Made by a program: the position numbers and the translations under genes
In this document: positions 45,558 through 56,624 of the stretch, one piece after another
Layout of the letters: every line of letters begins with the position of its first letter
Numbering within the stretch: the first letter of the stretch is position 1
Notes under the pieces: generated by a model
Databases searched by the model: none
Told to the model about the DNA's origin: nothing
What the model saw: the letters and a program-made list of their open reading frames with translations, nothing else
Assembly (NCBI RefSeq): GCF_030269925.1
Contig: NC_085117.1
Span: 11,408,731 to 11,472,730 of the forward strand
DNA from: Bombyx mori
Taxonomy: Eukaryota; Arthropoda; Insecta; Lepidoptera; Bombycidae
Length of the DNA: 64,000 nucleotides
Direction: 5' to 3'

Positions 45558-47513
45558 TGGCTCCTCTTCACAATCGGCCATGATGGGCCAACAAATGATC
45601 GTCCATCATCGCCGCCATGATCGGGCAACTCTCCACACAATCGTGAACGTTCATTTACTGACTGTCTACTGATATGATAAGACGTCTAGGTATCGATGAT
45701 GGAAATCGAGGAGATCACGGCTGCGGCAATATTTTTAGTTAGTTCATATAGTTATTTAGTTAATGTGCGCGAAAAAGGAATCGTGAAAACTTTTTTTTTA
45801 TTGCCTTTGTAGACAAACGAGCATACGGCCCAGACCCAATGAAGTAGGAAACCTATGGAAATGAAACGTCAACCAAAATTTCGTGCCACTGTGACGTCAT
45901 CTGGCCACAAAACATGGCGGCTTTAGTGCTGTACAAAAGATTTCAATGTTATCAGGTTTTATCGATAAACGTTCTTGGCTCATTTTATTTTAAATATTGT
46001 TGAGTATTATTTATTTGTAGAATTTATACTTTAATGGGAAGTAAGTAGGTATATTGTTATGTGCAAATATGATATGATTTAGATGGGTGAAATCTAAGAC
46101 AAGTTCGTCCTTCGAATTTGCCAAGTAAACGATATGATGATTTTTAAAAGTTGCTACACTGATTTTATAAAGTTGTCGTTTGTCGCAAAAAATAAAGATA
46201 TGGCGTAGTTCAAAGCCATCAGCCCATTTCTAGTATGCTAAATGTTATCGTATTTTGAGTACGTGTTTTTCTTAGACTATAACAATCTATTTTAATTGTT
46301 TTGCTGACTCTAAAGTCCGTAACATACTACCGCAGCGCACCCCAAGGAAGGTGCGCCGCACCATTTGAATCACTTTCGCTTGAGAGTGATTCAAATTTTA
46401 AACTTATCAAGGGACCGCGTGAAAAAAAAAACACCTACAGAACATTTATTCATTAATTACAAACGTCATTCCTTGTGACTTCCGCTCTAAAATCACTTAA
46501 TTATTAAATATTTAACAAATTTACAATAGTGTTTTACTCACTGCGGAATAAAACTATTTTATTTAAATAGTTCCGAAGAGATTTTGTCGGTAGCCTTTTT
46601 CCCGAAATATCTAAACAGAATGTCTAAATATGTTTTGATGACATATTTTAAAGTGGTATTTATGATTAGTGTCATGATCAATAGATTCCGACCGGAAAAT
46701 GGATTTTTCGGATGAGGGCTCCATAAAGAACTTAAATACATATAGATAATAGTTTTAGGGCATCGACTTTCTTGAGATCCTATAAAATCTGTTTTAATTA
46801 TTATTTTTGTATGTTTTAAGCATGATAAATTATGAAATTTTATATAATTAATCATATTAAATCGATATCAAAGTCATTAAATAATGTACAACCCAAAACA
46901 GACGGCCGAACTGACGTGACAATGACATTTGGCGCGCTAAACATGGCGGATTTTCGGCCTCATTAGACGGAGACGGAGATATTTACGTATATTCATGTTT
47001 CATTTTATGTACGCACTGAAATACTGTTATATTGTTTTCCTGCGAGTTAAAGTGCTGAGTAAGAACGAGATAGATATATGTTTATGTATGTGCCTTCAAA
47101 ATGGGTGCTATTTATATAAGCAATTGTACGTATAGAACAATATGTCGTGTCCCTACTATATAGGTCTATGCCCAGACCTGATGGTGAGTGGTTACTGTCA
47201 CCCATGGACTTCAGCTATGCTAGGAACAGAGCCAAGCCACTGCCTACCGATAACGATAAACAAGATGGAGGAAGAGAAGGTGGTGGGTGGTGGCTATCAA
47301 TCAGAACAAAACAAGGTCCACGCAACCATACACACTCGAGACAACTACATCTTGACTAATCGGCGATGGTGTGGACGCTCACACAATCATGGGCCATCGT
47401 TCCTTTGATCTACCGACACAACGCCGATTGCGCACGATCATGCGCGATGATGGCCTCTACACTATCGTGAGTTTCTATAATCGCCCATCATGGCCGATTG
47501 TGAAGAGGAGCCA
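45558..47513. mobile_element. 1,956-bp TIR element with TAA target duplication (PIF/Harbinger-like by signature)
   Basis: The left end TGGCTCCTCTTCACAATCGG (to 45588) and the right end (47483-47513) are perfect inverted repeats over 31 bp, and both are flanked by TAA (45555-45557 and 47514-47516). A 3-bp TWA duplication is the PIF/Harbinger hallmark; the TIR start is not a textbook match, so the superfamily is provisional. Subterminal DNA contains many short copies of CACAATCG, CCATGATGG and their complements. Inside are a 12-bp-stem hairpin (46363-46374 with 46385-46396), two AACATGGCGG words and LINE scraps at 45789-45830 and 47150-47265. No transposase ORF is visible, so it is non-autonomous. 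Confidence 0.8.
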
Positions 47514-48333
47514 TAAAACTCGTGAAAACGGAAGAAAATATTTAATTAGCATTTACCCTAAATATGTATATATAAATCTCTAATCTGTATAATCTGGAAG
47601 GAATTTTGCCACAGTAGCGCTATTTTAGTCCCTGGATTTTAGCAATATCACTGAACGTGGCTCTAGGGTTCTTCCAAATAATCATTATAAGAGGCCTATA
47701 AAATCAAAGGCAGCTATATCCATGTCTGTCAAATATTCAGGTAAACTACAAAAATCCGCCCTAAACACGTCATTACGGATCCTCCAGATCCATCGAAGTA
47801 CTGCTCTTGCTAGGGCCAGTGTTAGCAACACTCCCGGTTTGAGAATCTGATATAACTTTGTTCGTATAGCTACGATATTCTTTATTTTAAAACAGATTTA
47901 TAAAGAATGAGAATATGACTAATAATCTGAAATTTAAATGATAAAATTTTGTTTATTAGTACTTAATACAGAGTTAACTTAACTTTTTTGGACTGAATTT
48001 ATTAGAGATTTAGCTGCATTTGTTATAATATGAAAACACTAAAGCATGTTCAACTAACTAAAGAAGAAAGAGCCATTGTTAATACATTTTACGACATTAT
48101 GGCGTTTAGCTGCCTTTGATTTTATAGGCTTCATATCTAGTAAATTCTTTTTTACCTAGTCCTATTTAACTACATTCCTTTTTTGTATGAGGTTTGACTG
48201 TATGAAATAGTTTCTTTTGTCCATCTAATAGACGAATCAAGTATAAGCAAATTCTGACATTAGCAACGTCAGTTTCAGAAAATAAAGATACCGTACCAAA
48301 TTATGTGTATAATCTATGTACCGTACCGTATTA
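47514..48333. other. Intergenic DNA with a LINE scrap
   Basis: CTGCTCTTGCTAGGGCCAGT near 47801 repeats the LINE block (minus orientation). The rest is AT-rich with no feature seen. Confidence 0.45.
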
Positions 48334-49613
48334 TACCAACATAGACTTTTTGGCGGGAACGCGAGGAGTGAAGTTGTGTGATTTGTTTTATTTTGTCTAT
48401 TTAGTGTTTCTTCAGGTTTAAATGTGTAATAATGGTGGTTTATTAACTGTTTAATATCTGTGAAAGTGCACAAATGTGGGAAAATGAAACAAAGCTGCTG
48501 GACGTAACTTCTCGGGTTCCTCCAAAAAGTCCACTGAAAAAATCTCAGTAAATGACCACCATTTTACTGCGATTATATTTTATCCCATATCATCTCATTT
48601 CATTAAATTTCATCCCAGTTGATTAATGTTTCAAATTAATCATCTTCATTTCATTTCACTCCATATTATCATTTTTCATAAAATTAAGAATATAAAGTAA
48701 AATAAGACATGACTTAAAGGTCTTAGTTAACAGGTCATAAAATCTCTTAAAAAAATAATATATATATACCAACATAGGGAACTTTTTGGCGGGAACGCGA
48801 GGAGTGAAGTTATGTGATTTGTTTTATTTTGTCTATTTAGTGTTTCTTCAGGTTTAAATGTGTAATAATGGTGGTTTATTAACTGTTTAATATCTGTGAA
48901 AGTGCACAAATGTGGGAAAATGAAACAAAGCTGCTGGACGTAACTTCTCGGGTTCCTCCAAAAAGTCCACTGAAAAAATCTCAGTAAATGACCACCATTT
49001 TACTGCGATTATATTTTATCCCATATCATCTCATTTCATTTAATTTCATCCCAGTTGACTAATGTCTGAAATTAATCATCTTCATTTCATTTCACTCCAT
49101 TTTATAATTTTTCATAAAAATAAGAATATAAATTAAAATGAGACATGATTTAAAGGTCTTAGTTACCAGGTCATAAAATCCATTAAAAATAAATACCAAC
49201 ATAGGACTTTTTGGCGGGAGCGCGAGGAGTGAAGTTGTGTGATTTGTTTTATTTTGTCTATTCAGTGTTTCTTCGGGTTTAAATGTGTAATAATGGTGGT
49301 TTATTAACTGTTTAATATCTGTGAAAGTGCACAAATGTGAAAAAATGAAACAGCCGCTGGACGTAACTTCTCGGAATCTTCCAAAAAGTCCACTGAAATA
49401 ATCTCAGTAAATGACCACCATTTTACTGAGATTATATTTCATCCCATATCATCTCATTTAATTTCATCCCAGTTGATTAATGTCTCAAATTAATCGTCTT
49501 CATTTCATTTCACTCCATAATATCATTTTTCATAAAAATATGAATATAAATTAAAATAAGATATGACTTAAAGGTCTCAATTACCAGGTCATAAAATCCC
49601 TTAAAAAAAAATA
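48334..49613. repeat. Three tandem ~425-bp units, each with an E2F-like site
   Basis: Units start with TACCAACATA at 48334, 48767 and 49193 (lengths 433, 426 and 421), and the same ten bases recur at 49614. Each opens with an E2F-type motif: TTTGGCGGGAA at 48349-48359 and 48785-48795, and TTTGGCGGGAG at 49210-49220. Each then has a short AT-rich leader and a small ORF of 25 codons starting at 48474 and 48910 (MWENETKLLDVTSRVPPKSP then LKKSQ); in the third unit the second codon is TGA. A GTAAAT word that could act as a splice donor overlaps the ORF end. The unit looks like a duplicated promoter plus first exon. The last copy ends about 100 bp before the aprataxin start codon. Confidence 0.85.
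48474..48551 (+). CDS. 25-codon ORF in tandem unit 1, possible duplicated first exon
   Basis: ATG TGG GAA opens a 25-residue frame containing KSPLKK, a minimal CDK-type S-P-x-K site, and ends at TAA. The same peptide is encoded at 48910-48987 in unit 2, while unit 3 has a stop at codon 2. Context (TTTGGCGGGAA about 125 bp upstream, GTAAAT at the end) fits a first coding exon of a cell-cycle-type gene, but no downstream partner exon was identified. Could equally be an upstream ORF of aprataxin transcripts. Confidence 0.25.
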   Translation: MWENETKLLDVTSRVPPKSPLKKSQ

Positions 49614-49715
49614 TACCAACATAACAACTGTTAGGTATTTCATGAAAATCAAATTAATAATATGTAATTGTTGAAATTCTACATTCATACATATATTGGT
49701 AAAAGTACACCAATT

Positions 49716-50476
49716 ATGAGTAAGAGAAAAAATACTACTTCCAGTATACCTTCAAAAACACCAAAACATTGGTCTTTAGGACTCATTGCATCGATGAAAG
49801 ACCCTAATTCAATTATAAAAAATACAGAAAAAGTTGTTGTTATAAAAGATAAGTATCCAAAAGCTAAAGTACATTACCTTGTATTACCTCATGAAGAAAT
49901 CAATAGCATTTACAAATTAAATAAATCACACATCAGTTTACTTGAAGAATTTGGTAACATCTTTAAAGAATTAAAGGAAGAAAATGAATCTGAACTTAGA
50001 GCTGGTTTTCACGCAATACCTAGTATGCAGAGAATGCACATGCATGTTATTAGCACAGACATGATATCCACATCCCTCAAAACAAAAATACATTGGAATA
50101 GTTTCTGTACAAAGTTTTTTATTCCCTACGATGGTGAGTTTGCAATTCATGCTTACGATATCTCACATATTTTTTTGGGACGTGTATCTCTACTAAATAT
50201 AGTTTCTTGGAGCAGTACAGAATGTTATTGTGTTGTTTAGTAATTGGAATTATCTTAACAGAGAATTATAAGACTTCATTTACATTTCTTATGAATTAAT
50301 TTTTTATATTTTCAGAATTACTTCAAGAACTAAAAGACATTGGTAACATAAGGAAGATTCCTTCAGAATTGCATACTTCACTAATGAAAACTCCACTGCA
50401 ATGCAATCAATGTTCATTCAAACCAAAAAACATGCCTGAATTAAAAGATCATTTATTAAAACATCAACTTTTATAA
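49716..50476 (+). CDS. APTX: Aprataxin, DNA adenylate hydrolase (HIT domain plus C2H2 zinc finger), two exons
   Basis: Exon 1 is 49716-50133 and exon 2 is 50316-50476; the intron is GT-AG, phase 1, total 192 residues. The protein starts MSKRKNTT and shows the aprataxin opening KHWSLGLIASMKDP (17-30), then VHYLVLP (52-58), the HIT loop SMQRMHMHVIS (103-113) and a C-terminal zinc finger C169-x2-C172-x12-H185-x3-H189. Aprataxin removes 5'-AMP left on DNA by abortive ligation, in the nucleus. His110 and His108 match the last two histidines of the HIT triad; the first is Arg106 here. The FHA domain of vertebrate aprataxin is absent, as in other short forms. An upstream in-frame TTG at 49668 follows directly after a stop, so ATG 49716 is preferred. 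Tandem E2F-site units lie upstream; DBR1 is convergent downstream. Confidence 0.92.
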
Positions 50477-50495
50477 GATCTTATTTATGATTTAC

Positions 50496-50501
50496 AATAA
50501 A
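50496..50501 (+). terminator. AATAAA polyadenylation signal of aprataxin
   Basis: AATAAA 20 bp after the stop codon, in the normal position for a short 3' untranslated region. Confidence 0.65.
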
Positions 50502-50593
50502 GTGATATTGCATAAAAAATTGCACCATTTTATTGCAAAGCACAGAGCATTGTATTGTGATATGTAACATAATCTTTACACACAAATAACATG

Positions 50594-50599
50594 TTTATT
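50594..50599 (-). terminator. AATAAA polyadenylation signal of DBR1
   Basis: AATAAA on the minus strand about 75 bp beyond the DBR1 stop codon (50673-50675). The two convergent genes thus probably end within about 100 bp of each other. Confidence 0.55.
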
Positions 50600-50672
50600 A
50601 GGGGTAAATTAAATAAAAATGAGCCATTATGACATTCATAAAATCCTAGATCTGTCAATTTTGCACTAACAT

Positions 50673-53600
50673 TTATTCAATATTACCCCTAGGATATTTT
50701 GATGGACTGGTTGGACTTACTAAGGAACTTGAGTTCATACTTTGACTCTCTTCTTCTGTGGAACTATAAATTGATATATTTCGCCTCTTGAATGTTTTCT
50801 TCCCACTAATTGAAGTAGGAGTCGTACATTCAGAAGTATTACATAAACTATCTAATAATAAGGGATTTTCTGAAATAGGTGTTGTACATGTATTTTCTTC
50901 ACAATCATTTTCACTAGGTGTCACAGGTGCTGGTAAAATTAGTTTTGACATAGGTGTTTTTAGTACTGGATTGAGATCTGCTTTCGTTTCAACAATATCG
51001 ACATCAGTTGGTTTCTCCATAACTCTGCCTGCTCGTGCCATAATCACTTGTACAGGATCATCAATACCTAATTTCTCACATAAATCTACTGTCTGTGGAT
51101 TTAGTATAGGGTCTGTGAGATATGCTTTGGGAGCTCCTGGCTTGTATGCAGGTGCAGTTTTGACGAAATTTTCAGATGTAATAGCCAAATTTTGCAAGGA
51201 CTGAATTAAAATTTCTTTTTCTTCATTGGTTGGGGTAAAATTGTACCTAAAAGTAGATTTTTAAGTTTATATAAACATATCATCATTATTAAAAATTTGT
51301 AATTTTTCAATAGTTTTATCTAACCTTTCATTTCCGCCCGGTCCAGGTAGATGACCCTCCATGTTTTTAACATTCAGCAGATGATTTGTATTCTTCAACA
51401 CAACTAACCATTCTGCATCATGTTTCAAGCATTTATCTCCATCATACTCATGAGGTAGATCTAATATTTGTAAATGTCTACGTTTTGGCAAACATTTGTC
51501 CAGAGCAAGAAACTTCGTTTCCCTGTTATCTTCATGTTTGACCAATGCTGCAAATTGACAGTGCAAATGTGCTGCAAACCAGTAATCTGGTTTCAATGTA
51601 TGAAGTAATTTTTCTGCAGGCATACTACCTAATTGGTTTGATTCAATATCTTCCCTAAAACATTACTAAAGTATAGTTTTACATCAAAACTAAAGAGAGT
51701 ACTGTCAAAACTATTTATATCTTAATCCTGTTTAAAATTGACTATTAATGATAAGGCAAAACATGGGGTAATTGTTTCATAGTTACAATATTTATGTTAA
51801 TTACAAATATTTTAAGATATTTTAATTCAAGGTTCAATTTTATGAATGAAAATCACAAAATAGTAATAAATAATTAATTATAAAAGATTACTGAATATGA
51901 AATTGAGCAACATATTTCAAATACCTTAAAAAAGGTTTTCTTCTCAACAAGTGATCTTTGTCTCCATAATCTGTAATACCACGAGGCCAGTCATGTGTCA
52001 ACATTACATGTAGTTTTTCTTTCAATTGAGATAATCTAAAGACATCTAGTGACCTGATATGATACACAGACCTCATGGAGTTTTGGTTGTAGGGCAAACA
52101 TTCCCAGAGGCCTTGCAGGTAATCATGCCCTTTGAATATTCCTGATAATCCTAAAAAACAAACAATTATTGAGTAGTGAGATGTTTTAAGATTAAAAATG
52201 TTACTGAAATGGCACATGTCAGAAGCATTTGTTATGAAATAGTAACTAGAGCCCTTAAAAATATATCTTTTCCTGAACATATTAGGTAGAAATTCAAAAT
52301 TAAATTTATTACTGTATGCATATGCGTATCAACTTAATGTTCAGTATGAAAGAAAAGCATTGCATTTCCCTGGGGGAAAAGTTATTCTATAATTCTTTCA
52401 TTCATTGACTACTAGAATTATGATGATACATAAGAGGACAAGCCACTAGACACATTTCCATATTTATTGTGCATTTATAGATGTCTGGGTCATATTATTT
52501 ACCCTGATAAATGTATCCTATGTGTTAATTTAGTTTATAAAATATCTTGGTGTGAAATTTAATCCAAACCTGTTTAATAAATTTTCTGTGATTATGTAAC
52601 AACATCCAAACACACAACTTTTCACATTTACTTAAAGATTGAGATTATAGCTTTTTATATTAATAGATTTAATAGAATATATTAATAGAAGTCGTCGTGG
52701 CCTAAAGGATAAGACGTCTGGTGCATTCGTGTTAAAGTGATGCACAATGTTAGAATCTCAGGCAGGTACCAATTTTTCTAATGAAATACGTACTCAACAA
52801 TTGTTCACGATTGACTTTCGTGTAATAATATCATACCCGCAAAATTATAATTTGCGTAATTACTGGTGGTAGGACCTCTTATGAGTCCGCACGGGTTGGT
52901 ACCACCACCCTGCCTATTTCTGTCGTGAAGCAGTAATGAGTTTCGGTTTGAAGGATAGGGCAGCCTTTGTAACTATACTTAAGACCTTAGAACCGATATC
53001 TCAAGGTGGGTGGCGCATTTACGTTGTAGTTGTCTATGGGCTCTAGTAACCACTTAACACCAGGTGGGCAGTGAGCTCGTTCACCCATCTAAGCAATAAA
53101 AAAAAGATTTAGATTTCGATTGTAACAGCTAGAGAATAACATAACACAAATGAACTTTATACATTGCAATTTTTCCTATAATTTAACATATTTCACACAT
53201 ACCACCAATCCTCAGTTCTCCAAACTTAACAACACCAGCACGTCCCATGTAGTATATATTGGGAGCCACCCACCCACCATACGGAAGCTCCTGTAGATAG
53301 TTTGAAGCTTCATGGTTTCCACCAATAAATAATGTTAATACAGGTGCCTTCTTCTCCCCACTGTAATATCTGAAAATATAAATATCTCATTAATAAAACA
53401 AACATGGAGGACTCATCAAGCAATACCACCACTAATTGCCTTTCTTCTATTTAATTAGGTATTAGATGAGCAGAGAATTACTAGTTACTAAATTAGTAGT
53501 ACTTGAGCGCATTAACATCACAAAGTACTAGTACCATCTTCAAACATAAAGTAGAAGTATATGTGGTTATTCTACCTTTCAGATAAATATAAATTAGGGT

Positions 53601-54260
53601 CGTAATACTATGTTGATGATGGTATATGAAATAGTACAAGAGTAAAACAGTAGACTATAAAAAAAAATAACTTCCCATAGTTTTAATAAAATTATGTAAT
53701 ATCGCATGTCTAGTGTCCCATAATTTCAACTGTATTAATCAAAACCAGAACAGAGAGTTGATTCAAACACTTTCTGGTCCGTTTAGACCAGTAGGTATGA
53801 GGTATATATTTTAGCAGATATACATGTCGTTATTTACCATGATTAAAATATCGTATTAGTTAATTGGGTATAGCTATCTTACTAGTGAGAAATTTTCGGG
53901 ATCATGTAACAAACAAACATTAGCTGTTGTAACATTAGATATAGATATAGATTGTAACATTAGACAAAGATTGCGTACATTTTCTACAGCGTACAGCAGT
54001 AAGAATACAAACAAACAAACCACACTAAATTTATATTACCTACACAAAATATTAAATACGTACTTGTAAAATGTGCACATGCGTTGATATTTCTCGGGTA
54101 CAGCCATTGCACGTAAATCAGCGGCATTTCGTACAGATTGAAAGTCACCGCAACATATTAACAAATCAATCTTAAAACCTTCTCTCTCTTGTAATGTTTC
54201 TATGCAATCGTAGATTTTGTCTAATTCTCCATGAGCGCATCCTTCCACTGCTATTTTCAT
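50673..54260 (-). CDS. DBR1: RNA lariat debranching enzyme, five exons, complete
   Basis: Exons in transcript order: 54064-54260, 53203-53369, 51925-52150, 51325-51654, 50673-51246. All introns are GT-AG, phases fit, total 498 codons (497 residues). The metallophosphoesterase blocks are in order: [32 protein letters not shown] (exon 2), THDWPRG (exon 3) and [12 protein letters not shown] (exon 4), with the Cys of the first block as usual in this family. The enzyme cuts the 2'-5' branch of excised intron lariats in the nucleus and supports intron turnover and snoRNA release. The last exon is a poorly conserved Ser/Thr-rich tail with PLxxS/T-type words, typical of metazoan DBR1. Length is close to the human protein. 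The third transcript exon follows an intron that carries a SINE (52690-53107). The exon 1 donor AA|GTACGT was chosen because it gives TFYKYYSG in frame. Confidence 0.95.
52690..53107 (+). repeat. Full-length tRNA-derived SINE (Bm1-type) in a DBR1 intron
   Basis: Begins GTCGTCGTGGCCTAAAGGAT (tRNA-like head with a decayed B box), continues through ACGATTGACTTTCGTG and AATTACTGGTGGTAGGACCT, and ends GCAATAAAAAAAAG. Antisense to DBR1. This and 58238-58672 are the only copies here with the head. Confidence 0.88.
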
Positions 54261-54521
54261 GATTACCTAAAAGAGTTCACAATTAGTTTTCCTTAAATGC
54301 TATACGTAAATAGCAATAACGGTATATATATTCTGTTTTAATGTAAAGAAAACACTTGAATTGAAACTTTAGAACAGAATTGAGAACGAGGCCCATTCAA
54401 CTTAGTTCATACAAACTGTCATAAAATGTGAACTGTCAAACGTCAGTAACAGATTTTTAACACTTCTTCATCAAACAGGCCTAGGAAATATAGCCAATAC
54501 TTTTTAAAACAAATGCATTAA
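54261..54521 (-). promoter_or_regulatory. Upstream region of DBR1
   Basis: AT-rich, with no TATA box at a useful distance. GTCAAACGTCA near 54436 recalls the CGTCAA words in front of the ZIP11 gene. Promoter role inferred from position. Confidence 0.3.
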
Positions 54522-54755
54522 TATGTTAGAGAAAGCCTGAAAGTGGCACCTGTAACAGAGAAGCTAAGAAGTGCGCGCTTGGGATGGTATGGACATGTGA
54601 TGAGACGAAATGAAAATGAGGTTGGTAAGAAAATGTTAACTATGAATGTGGAAGGATATAGAGGAAAAGGTAGACCTCAGAAGAAATGGATGGATGCGCC
54701 GACCCCAGGTAAATCGGAGAAGGGCAGGATAAAGATGATGATGACTTCTTAAAAC
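54522..54755 (+). mobile_element. LINE reverse-transcriptase C-terminal fragment (RTE/CR1-like)
   Basis: The plus strand reads RESLKVAPVTEKLRSARLGW, then YGHVMRRNENEVGKK and GYRGKGRPQKKWMD, the common C-terminal signature of this LINE type, followed by a GATGATGATGA tail. Strongly 5'-truncated, upstream of DBR1. Confidence 0.8.
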
Positions 54756-55954
54756 AAATAAAATTTAAAGTCTTATGAGATTTGCATTTTTCAGTATTAT
54801 TATTTTTATTTTAAGGAATCGAATTAATAACAACTACCTTTTATAATAAATTACCTGATATTAAAACTAACTTTCAAAATAAATTTTAGTACTTATGTGA
54901 AAGTTGAATGGTGACATTTTTTTTTTTTATAAAAAATAATTAGGTAACTCAATGAAATGCAGCTTCTTATTAATGCAATTAAACTCTTTACAATGTAACA
55001 TTAGGCTTTGCTAGAGGCTTGTCTTGTAGAATAACAGTGCGGCGACAAAATCACGCACACTTTCTACTTCTATTATCTTATTTTTTAGATTTCTATAAGC
55101 AGATATATTGAAGTTGACCAACGCATCGGTCTTTTTAAATCATTTAAACCCAAATCAAATCTGGATAAATAATAATAAAATTAAAATATTAAATTAGGAA
55201 GGGTTTTTTTTACATAAAATAGGTTTTCTCATCAAAAGGATCATACCGCGCTAATACATTTAAATTGTGACGAGCCTATCATTACTCGATGCCACATTGA
55301 TCGGGTATTTATCTGAGGATATCGGTATGCAACATTGAGTACTTTGTGCAACCAAATCTAAGAATATATGGAAATTTATAGTAATTTATTTATAATATTT
55401 TTTTATTTCTATTATTCAAAGTATGCTTTCGTGTTATCGATGCATCTCTGCCAGCGCAGTGGTAGGTAATTTTTCATTGCCCTTCTTGTTGAAGTCAGAT
55501 GAACGAGAACCCAGACACTCTTTAAAGGCATTTTGTAATGCATCTCGGCTATTAAATTGTTTTCTTGCCAAGAATATATCCAAACTTTGGAAAAAGTAGA
55601 AGTCTGTCGCAGCAAAAAGATAAAAATACAAATGTAGTGAAAAGAAAACACTAATCACAAAACAAAATGATTGAAAGTCAATATATAATTCTATAAATAC
55701 GTACCTATTTTTCAAAAAAACATTCTTTTGAATTTAGAATTTGTTGCCAGCCATACGGCCTACATAAGTTAGGTACGTTTGAAATGGCTAGTATTGTAAA
55801 ACGGCAACTTCTTATATGTATGTATGTATGTTTAGGTATATCAGCTTGTCTCTATATTATAATATATACCCGTAGTACCCGACAGTAATCACTAAGAATA
55901 AAATAGAATGTGAGTTCGAGAACAAAATTATAAATGGTAATAAAAAAACTGTTT
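54756..55954. other. Intergenic AT-rich DNA
   Basis: Short minus-strand frames at 55412-55715 have no defensible domain. A (TATG)n microsatellite lies at about 55814-55830. Confidence 0.4.
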
Positions 55955-56440
55955 CTTTTTATTGCCCTTGTAGGCAGACAAGCATACGGCGCACCAGATG
56001 GTGTGTGGTTATCGTCGCTCATGCACCTCAGCAATGCCAGAGGCTCAGCCAAGCCGCTGCCTCGCAAACCTCGTTTAAAAAAGGACATGTCATAGCCCAT
56101 AAGAAACACCGTGGGATCGAGTTCATTCTAAAGCCGGATGGTAAATACGTGGCAGAAATTGTCACTGGAAACGCACTATGGATGAATGTAGTGGTGATGA
56201 GTAGTATGGCTCTACTCCGGTGACGGGCAGTGCGGTGCCAAAAACGTGATGATGGGATCATTTTAAGCAATTCCTCAGAGCACTCTCCGACATACAAAAT
56301 ACAAAGAGAACCGAAGTACCTCCGTAAATCTAGTAGGGGGTGAGGGATCTCGTACCTTATAACGACTGTCAGAGTATTTAAAGGGCAATGACCTTGCGAT
56401 TCCCTCACGACCATAGGACTCAAATTAATCCGCGATAAAA
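55955..56440 (-). pseudogene. Decayed LINE of the 460-1670 family
   Basis: Starts after a T-run with ATTGCCCTTGTAGGCAGACA, and in broken frames reads SLCILYVGECSEELLKMIPS then RFWHRTARHRSR, clearly the same protein as the first LINE (SLCILYRMFHGECSEELFEM). Several frameshifts and deletions. Confidence 0.8.
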
Positions 56441-56624
56441 AAATAAAAACACGTGTGGCACTCGGGGACTGCCGCGGTAAAGCTATTGCATAGCATTTTT
56501 TAGCAACTTAAGCAATTATAATTCTACAATAATAATTTAATATTAAAACAATAAAAAATGAGACCACGCTATGTTTATAAACGTTAACAAAAGCAAAACA
56601 TTAACTGTCCTCTTCACATTCATA

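Noticed and set aside
48334..49613. CRISPR-like or satellite array
   Set aside because: Units are ~425 bp, only three, without spacers; eukaryotic context rules out CRISPR, and three units are not a satellite.
49668..49715. Upstream TTG start for aprataxin
   Set aside because: TTG is not a normal start in animals, and ATG at 49716 leaves the conserved KHWS..DP block intact.
51267..51324. Extension of DBR1 exon 4 to the stop at 51267
   Set aside because: The donor at 51325 joins in frame to 51246 and gives the full-length tail; reading through would be intron retention.
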